From Pseudorhodobacter sp. (lineage in GTDB: Bacteria > Pseudomonadota > Alphaproteobacteria > Rhodobacterales > Rhodobacteraceae), in assembly GCA_029254215.1 (NCBI GenBank), contig JAQWYA010000189.1, positions 1 through 37,392 of the forward strand: a stretch of 37,392 bases of DNA, given 5' to 3'. The position numbers were made by a program, and so were the translations under genes. The notes beneath the pieces are model-generated. The model was not told where the DNA came from and ran no database searches. It worked only from the letters and a program-made list of their open reading frames with translations. Below are positions 32,350-37,392 of this stretch, piece by piece. How positions within the stretch are numbered: position 1 is the first letter of the stretch; each line of letters begins with the position of its first letter.

Positions 32350-33210
32350 ATGCTGCATTCAGAAAAAGCTCGACAGGCCAAAGTGCGGCTCGGCCTTATC
32401 GGCGACAACATCACACGCTCCAAGTCGCCCCGCCTGCACCGCACCGCAGGCAAATTGACGGGTCTCGACGTGACCTATGAGCGGTTGATACCGCGCGACT
32501 TGGGCAAGAGCTTTGATGAGGTTTTCGAGGAAGCACGCGTTTCGGGGTTCCGAGGTATCAACGTCACCTATCCCTATAAGGAATTGGTCGCAAAGAAGGT
32601 TGCGGTGTCGGACCCGTTGGTCCGGGCGATCGGCGCGGTCAACACGGTTGTGTTCGCTACGGACGGACCGCAAGGGTTCAACACGGACTACAGTGGCTTC
32701 ATGCGTGCCTATCGTGAAATCCTGGGAGAGATGGAACCCGGCATTGTCTGCCTGATCGGGACCGGGGGCGTCGGTAAGGCAGTCGCTTTCGGCCTTGTGG
32801 GGTTAAGGGCTAAGGTGATCCGTTGCGTCGATCTTGACGCCGAGAAGGCAAACGCGCTTGCCGCTTCTTTGCGTGCCTTGGGCTCTGACGTTCTGGTTGA
32901 AACTTCGGCGGACCCCGTCCTTGCGGCAAAGGGCGCTGACGGCATCATCAACTGCACACCCATGGGCATGGTCGGCATCGGCGGCTCCGCCTTGCCCGCT
33001 GAGGCCATGCAAGGGGCGAAATGGGTCTTCGATGCGGTCTACACACCCGTCGAAACCCAGTTCCTGCAAGACGCCGAGCGCGCCGGATTGAAGGTTATTT
33101 CCGGCTATGAACTGTTCTTCGGTCAGGGCGTCGATGCCTGGAAAATCTTTACGGACGTCGAAGTTGACCCGAGCGCCTTGCGCGACGCCATTCAAGGAAA
33201 AGAAGAATGA
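32350..33210 (+). CDS. Shikimate/quinate 5-dehydrogenase family enzyme
   Basis: A 286-residue AroE-family dehydrogenase. Carboxylate-binding serines are at S24 and S26 (TRSKSP), the catalytic Lys at K77 (NVTYPYK) and Asp at D113 (FNTDYSGF). The nucleotide motif is GTGGVG at 137-142, and the following strand ends VDLDAEKA: acidic D161 and D163 where NADPH-specific AroE has a basic patch, so NAD+ preference is likely. YPYK and VDLD resemble catabolic quinate/shikimate dehydrogenases (QsuD/QuiA-like soluble types) more than biosynthetic AroE. AGGA precedes the ATG; a GTG directly before it is the alternative. It overlaps the next gene (ATGA). Confidence 0.87.
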   Translation: MLHSEKARQAKVRLGLIGDNITRSKSPRLHRTAGKLTGLDVTYERLIPRDLGKSFDEVFEEARVSGFRGINVTYPYKELVAKKVAVSDPLVRAIGAVNTVVFATDGPQGFNTDYSGFMRAYREILGEMEPGIVCLIGTGGVGKAVAFGLVGLRAKVIRCVDLDAEKANALAASLRALGSDVLVETSADPVLAAKGADGIINCTPMGMVGIGGSALPAEAMQGAKWVFDAVYTPVETQFLQDAERAGLKVISGYELFFGQGVDAWKIFTDVEVDPSALRDAIQGKEE

Positions 33211-35089
33211 AAACCTCGATCGCGACTGTGTCGATCTCAGGAAATCTGCCCGAAAAACTCGAAGCAATTGCGGCTGCCGGTTTTGACGGCATCGAGATTT
33301 TCGAGCAGGATTTCATAGCACATGATGGCAGTCCGCGGGAAGTTGGCGAGCTGATCCGGTCTTCAGGTCTCGAAATCACATTGTTTCAACCCTTCCGGGA
33401 TTTCGAAGGCTTGCCCGGGCCGTTCCGAGCAAAGGCTTTCGATCGCGCCGAGCACAAATTCGATTTGATGCAGGAATTGGGCACCGATCTGATGTTGATC
33501 TGTTCGTCATGCCATCCTGAGGCGCTTGGCGGTATCGACCGAGCAGCCGCCGATTTTCACGAACTGGGTGAGCGCGCGGCGAAACGGGGGCTGCGTGTCT
33601 GTTTCGAGGCGCTGGCTTGGGGCCGTCATGTCAATGACCACAGAGACGCGTGGGAAGTCGTCCGGCGCGCCGACCATCAGAATGTCGGGCTGATCCTGGA
33701 CAGCTTCCATACACTGGCGCGCAAGATCCCCCCGGAAACCATCCGGCGTATTCCGGGTGATAAGATTTTCTTTATCCATCTCGCCGACGCACCCCTGATG
33801 GATATGGATCTGCTTTACTGGTCACGGCACTTTCGGAATATGCCGGGCGAAGGCGATCTGCCCGTGACTGACTTCATGAAAGCGGTGATGGCCACCGGGT
33901 ACTCGGGTCCAATCTCGCTGGAGATATTCAACGATCAGTTCCGTGGGGGGCGCCCCAAGACCATCGCGAAGGACGGCTATCGATCACTCGTTGCCCTGAT
34001 GGATGACGTGCAGCGCGCGGAACCATCTGATATGACTGACTTTCCTGTCATGCCGGTGCGATCGACGGTAAAAGGTGTCTCGTTTGTTGAATTTGCCACC
34101 CGTGGTGATGAAGCCGAGAATCTGGAGGCGATACTCAAGACCTTGGGGTTCCAGCATTCGGGCACACATATTGCAAAAAAGCTTGCGCTATGGACCCAGG
34201 GCGATATCCGGATCGTCGTGAACCGCGAAACCACCGGCTATGCCAGCAGTGCATACACGATGCACGGGACCACCGTTTGCGACATCGGCATTTCGGTCGC
34301 CTCCGCTGCAGACACCGTCACCCGGGCGCAACGTCTGGGGGCTGATCCCTTCAATCAACCCCTCGGTCCGGGCGAACTGGATATACCGGCTATCCGCGGT
34401 CTGAGCGGCAGTGTCCTGCATTTTATAGACGAAACGAGCAGGTTGAACGACGTCTGGTCTGTCGAATTCATTCAGACTGAAACGCAAGACACAGGCGCGG
34501 GCCTCAAGCATATTGATCATCTTGCGCAAACCATGAGCTATGATGAAATGCTCAGCTGGTCACTGTTCTATACGACCCTGTTCAAGATGCACAAATCGCC
34601 GATGGTCGATGTTGTCGATCCGGACGGTCTTGTGCGCAGTCAGGCGCTTGAGACGTCAGAAGGGGCGTTTCGGATCACGCTGAATGGGGCGGAAACCCAT
34701 CGCACAATGGCGGGGAGCTTTCTGGCAGACAGTTTTGGGGGATCCGTGCAGCATATCGCGCTGGCGAGTGACAACATATTTGCGACAAGCGCGGCCATGG
34801 CCGAACGCGGGTTCAAGCCGCTGCCGATGTCAGAGAATTACTACGCGGACCTGACGGCGCGCTTTGACCTCGACCCAGAGCTGCTAACACGCTTGAAAGC
34901 CGGCAATATCCTCTATGACGAGGATGCAACCGGTGCCTTCTTCCAGTTCTATTCGCGGCCCTTTGCAGGCGGGATGTTCTTTGAAATCGTCGAGCGTCGC
35001 AACGGCTACCAAGGATACGGCGCCCCCAACGCTCCGTTTCGGATTGCCGCGCAGAAACGACTCATGCGTCAAAGAGGAATGCCAAAAAG

Positions 35090-35093
<4 letters not shown>
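33207..35093 (+). CDS. quiC: 3-dehydroshikimate dehydratase, fused to HPPD-like domain
   Basis: A 628-residue fusion of the Pseudomonas QuiC1 type, converting 3-dehydroshikimate to protocatechuate. The N-terminal TIM barrel (about 1-285) has metal-site candidates E134 (CFEAL), D165 (LILDSFH), H191 (FFIHLADAP) and E239 (SLEIF). The C-terminal half (about 290-620) is 4-hydroxyphenylpyruvate-dioxygenase-like and keeps a possible 2-His-1-Glu set (HIDHLAQ near 434, QHIALA near 515, FEIVER near 592). It sits between the shikimate dehydrogenase gene and pcaC/H/G with ATGA overlaps on both sides. Confidence 0.92.
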
Positions 35094-36066
<973 letters not shown>

Positions 36067-36068
36067 CC

Positions 36069-36668
36069 ATGGTACAGGGATTGAACTATCTCAAGGAATC
36101 CGCGTCTCAAACGGCAGGGCCCTACGTTCATATTGGTCTTGCACCGTGGGCCGCCGGTTTCGACATCTACCGCAAGGAACTGGGCCATGACATCACGGGT
36201 CCAAACGCAAAAGGCGAACGGATCACCGTTACCGGGACTGTCACAGATGGCACCGGCGCGCCGGTCAAGGATGTATTGATCGAGGTCTGGCAAGCCAATG
36301 CTGACGGTGTCTATCCGGGCAAAGGCGCGGTCGAGGACGGCTTTCGCGGCTGGGGGCGTATCATCCCGGATTTCGACACAGGCGTGTTTTCATTTGAGAC
36401 CGTCAAGCCGGGCGTGGTCATAGGCCGGAACAGTCGCCCGATGGCCCCGCATCTGAACCTCTGGCTGGTGGCCCGCGGTATCAATATTGGCCTCAACACG
36501 CGGATGTATTTTGGGGACGAAGACGCCGCAAATGCTGCCGATCCAGTCCTGAATTTGATCGAACAGGCGCATCGACGCGAGACACTTATCGCGCGTGCAG
36601 ACGGCAATTCATACCATTTCGACATCTGCCTTCAGGGCGATGCCGAAACTGTCTTCCTCGATGTGTGA
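36069..36668 (+). CDS. pcaG: Protocatechuate 3,4-dioxygenase alpha subunit
   Basis: A 199-residue structural homologue of PcaH without the iron ligands. It opens with the family stretch SASQTAGPYVHIGLAP and has IEVWQANADG and GFRGWGRIIPDF, ending FDICLQGDAETVFLDV. It forms the alpha-beta protomer with PcaH. It is the last intact gene of the cluster; pcaB, pcaD and pcaIJ are not in the window. Confidence 0.95.
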   Translation: MVQGLNYLKESASQTAGPYVHIGLAPWAAGFDIYRKELGHDITGPNAKGERITVTGTVTDGTGAPVKDVLIEVWQANADGVYPGKGAVEDGFRGWGRIIPDFDTGVFSFETVKPGVVIGRNSRPMAPHLNLWLVARGINIGLNTRMYFGDEDAANAADPVLNLIEQAHRRETLIARADGNSYHFDICLQGDAETVFLDV

Positions 36669-36675
36669 CGACAGC

Positions 36676-36985
36676 ATGAAACGCCCAGTTTACGTTCAGT
36701 TCGTCATGGGCGTGAAGAACGTAATGCCCCCGCAGACGAGCCGATCTTCGGTTTCTATATCGAAACGCTGAAACGTCTTGCCCTTATGCGCAGTGGTGCG
36801 TTGCCGGAATTGGACCGGCACAACTGACGGTCAATGATTGGCCTATTGCCAAAGGCGGCCACACGCGGACCGGTCTTAAGGATAACGTGCGGCGCGCCGT
36901 TGATATCTGTAGAAAATACGACCACCCTGCCGCCTCCTGCGCGCACGCCCGCGATATCCTTGGACTGGGAAGCATAGAAGCATGA
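36676..36985 (+). pseudogene. Decayed beta-keto acid cleavage enzyme (BKACE) fragment
   Basis: Read across frames, this matches the C-terminal half of the 3-keto-5-aminohexanoate cleavage (BKACE, DUF849) family: RPVYVQFVMGVKNVMP, then FGFYIETLKRLA in a second frame, then GIGPAQLTVNDWPIAKGG and TRTGLKDNVR, and finally RAVDICRKYDHPAAS with DILGLG. At least two frameshifts and a short deletion after DNVR break it, and the N-terminal half is missing. It begins 8 bp after pcaG, so a full gene may once have been part of the cluster or its neighbour. Confidence 0.75.
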
Positions 36986-37266
36986 GTCAGATTTTTTCCT
37001 GACCAGACATCCGTCGTCTCAATTCCGTCCCATACCTTGCGCATGCATATCTACTTGTGGCCGGCTCTGCCGGAATATTACCTGTCAAGGAAATGCGTGA
37101 CAGCGACCCTGAGAGCCCGTCGCTTACGAAGGATTTGGAGGTGGCGGCTTGGAGGAAACCAGTCCGGTTTTGACCAAAGCAGCCAGCAATCCATGTGCGA
37201 GGTGTCTATGCTGGAAGGATTTTGGGGGGTTGCTCGGCGACGCTTCAGTCCTTTTTCGGCGGCCTG
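36986..37266. other. Short intergenic region without a gene
   Basis: No credible gene or RNA. It follows the BKACE remnant and precedes the 3' end of a regulator gene on the other strand, and is probably junction sequence. Confidence 0.4.
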
Positions 37267-37392
37267 TTATTGGGCCACCGAGACCTTCGTCCGCCAGCTT
37301 CGGCATTGCCCGGCCAGAGGGGCGGGCAAGGGTTTGTCGGTGCACAGCATGTCGATATCGGCCAATGAGGCGATCCGCGCCGGGGCCGTGCG
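37267..37392 (-). CDS. DeoR/GlpR-type regulator, C-terminal end (partial)
   Basis: Only 41 residues and the stop lie in the window; the gene continues past the right edge. The segment RTAPARIASLADID, followed by CTDKPLPAPLAGQC, resembles the C-terminal end of DeoR-family sugar-pathway regulators (typically PVRIAxLxxID..VTDxxLP). It is transcribed toward the pca cluster. The family call is tentative because so little is visible, and it may itself be a remnant. Confidence 0.6.
   Translation of the reverse strand, partial: RTAPARIASLADIDMLCTDKPLPAPLAGQCRSWRTKVSVAQ

Overview
The window looks like a GC-rich chromosomal segment of an alphaproteobacterium of the Rhodobacteraceae (Roseobacter/Paracoccus relatives). 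The indicators are the gene families and their order (nasTS beside an ABC nitrate importer, nirBD and nasA; cydDCABX beside an Rrf2 regulator; a DSP-SQR/persulfide dioxygenase cluster; a TRAP-linked protocatechuate cluster), dense overlapping start/stop codons, and FNR-type palindromes. The genus cannot be fixed from the sequence. No rRNA, tRNA, CRISPR array or intact insertion sequence was seen.

Layout. (1) 188-11808, minus strand: an assimilatory nitrate regulon transcribed nasT-nasS, then nrtA-nrtB-nrtC/D fusion-nirB-nirD-nasA. NasS and NasT are the nitrate sensor and the ANTAR antiterminator. The nrtA leader carries a sigma-54-like promoter, small hairpins with A1/G4 hexaloops and a long intrinsic terminator, so the region reads as nitrogen-controlled initiation plus nitrate-controlled antitermination. 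Nitrate is imported by NrtABC, reduced by NasA to nitrite and by NirBD to ammonium. (2) 11809-12305: a gene-free stretch with a 22-bp tandem repeat and palindromes. (3) 12306-18683, minus strand: cydD-cydC-cydA-cydB-cydX, a cytochrome bd quinol oxidase with its CydDC exporter and a 46-residue CydX. A perfect FNR box precedes cydA. An NsrR-like Rrf2 gene with its own FNR-like box diverges at 18812.

(4) 19287-22626, plus strand: the C-terminal remnant of a methyltransferase, then a DevBCA-type exporter (membrane-fusion protein, FtsX-like permease, ATPase). (5) 22754-26031, minus strand: sulfide oxidation genes in the order persulfide dioxygenase, secreted four-EF-hand protein, phosphatase-like/sulfide:quinone oxidoreductase fusion, then a truncated SulP permease. 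(6) 26032-26742: about 700 bp with no recognisable gene.

(7) 26743-36668: a GntR regulator (minus) divergent from a plus-strand catabolic cluster: aroQ-type dehydroquinase, Gfo/Idh/MocA oxidoreductase, TRAP dctPQM, shikimate/quinate dehydrogenase, QuiC dehydroshikimate dehydratase, a pcaC with an internal deletion, pcaH and pcaG. Together these should take up quinate/shikimate-type compounds and convert them via 3-dehydroquinate and 3-dehydroshikimate to protocatechuate, which PcaHG cleaves; the later beta-ketoadipate genes are absent from the window. (8) 36676-37392: decayed remains of a beta-keto acid cleavage enzyme and the C-terminal end of a DeoR-type regulator at the right edge.

The most unusual signals are the two-layer control leader of nrtA, perfect 10-bp hairpins directly after both solute-binding-protein genes, asymmetric ATP sites in the fused nitrate ATPase, the compact quinate/shikimate cluster with an unassigned oxidoreductase, and several gene remnants marking recent rearrangement.
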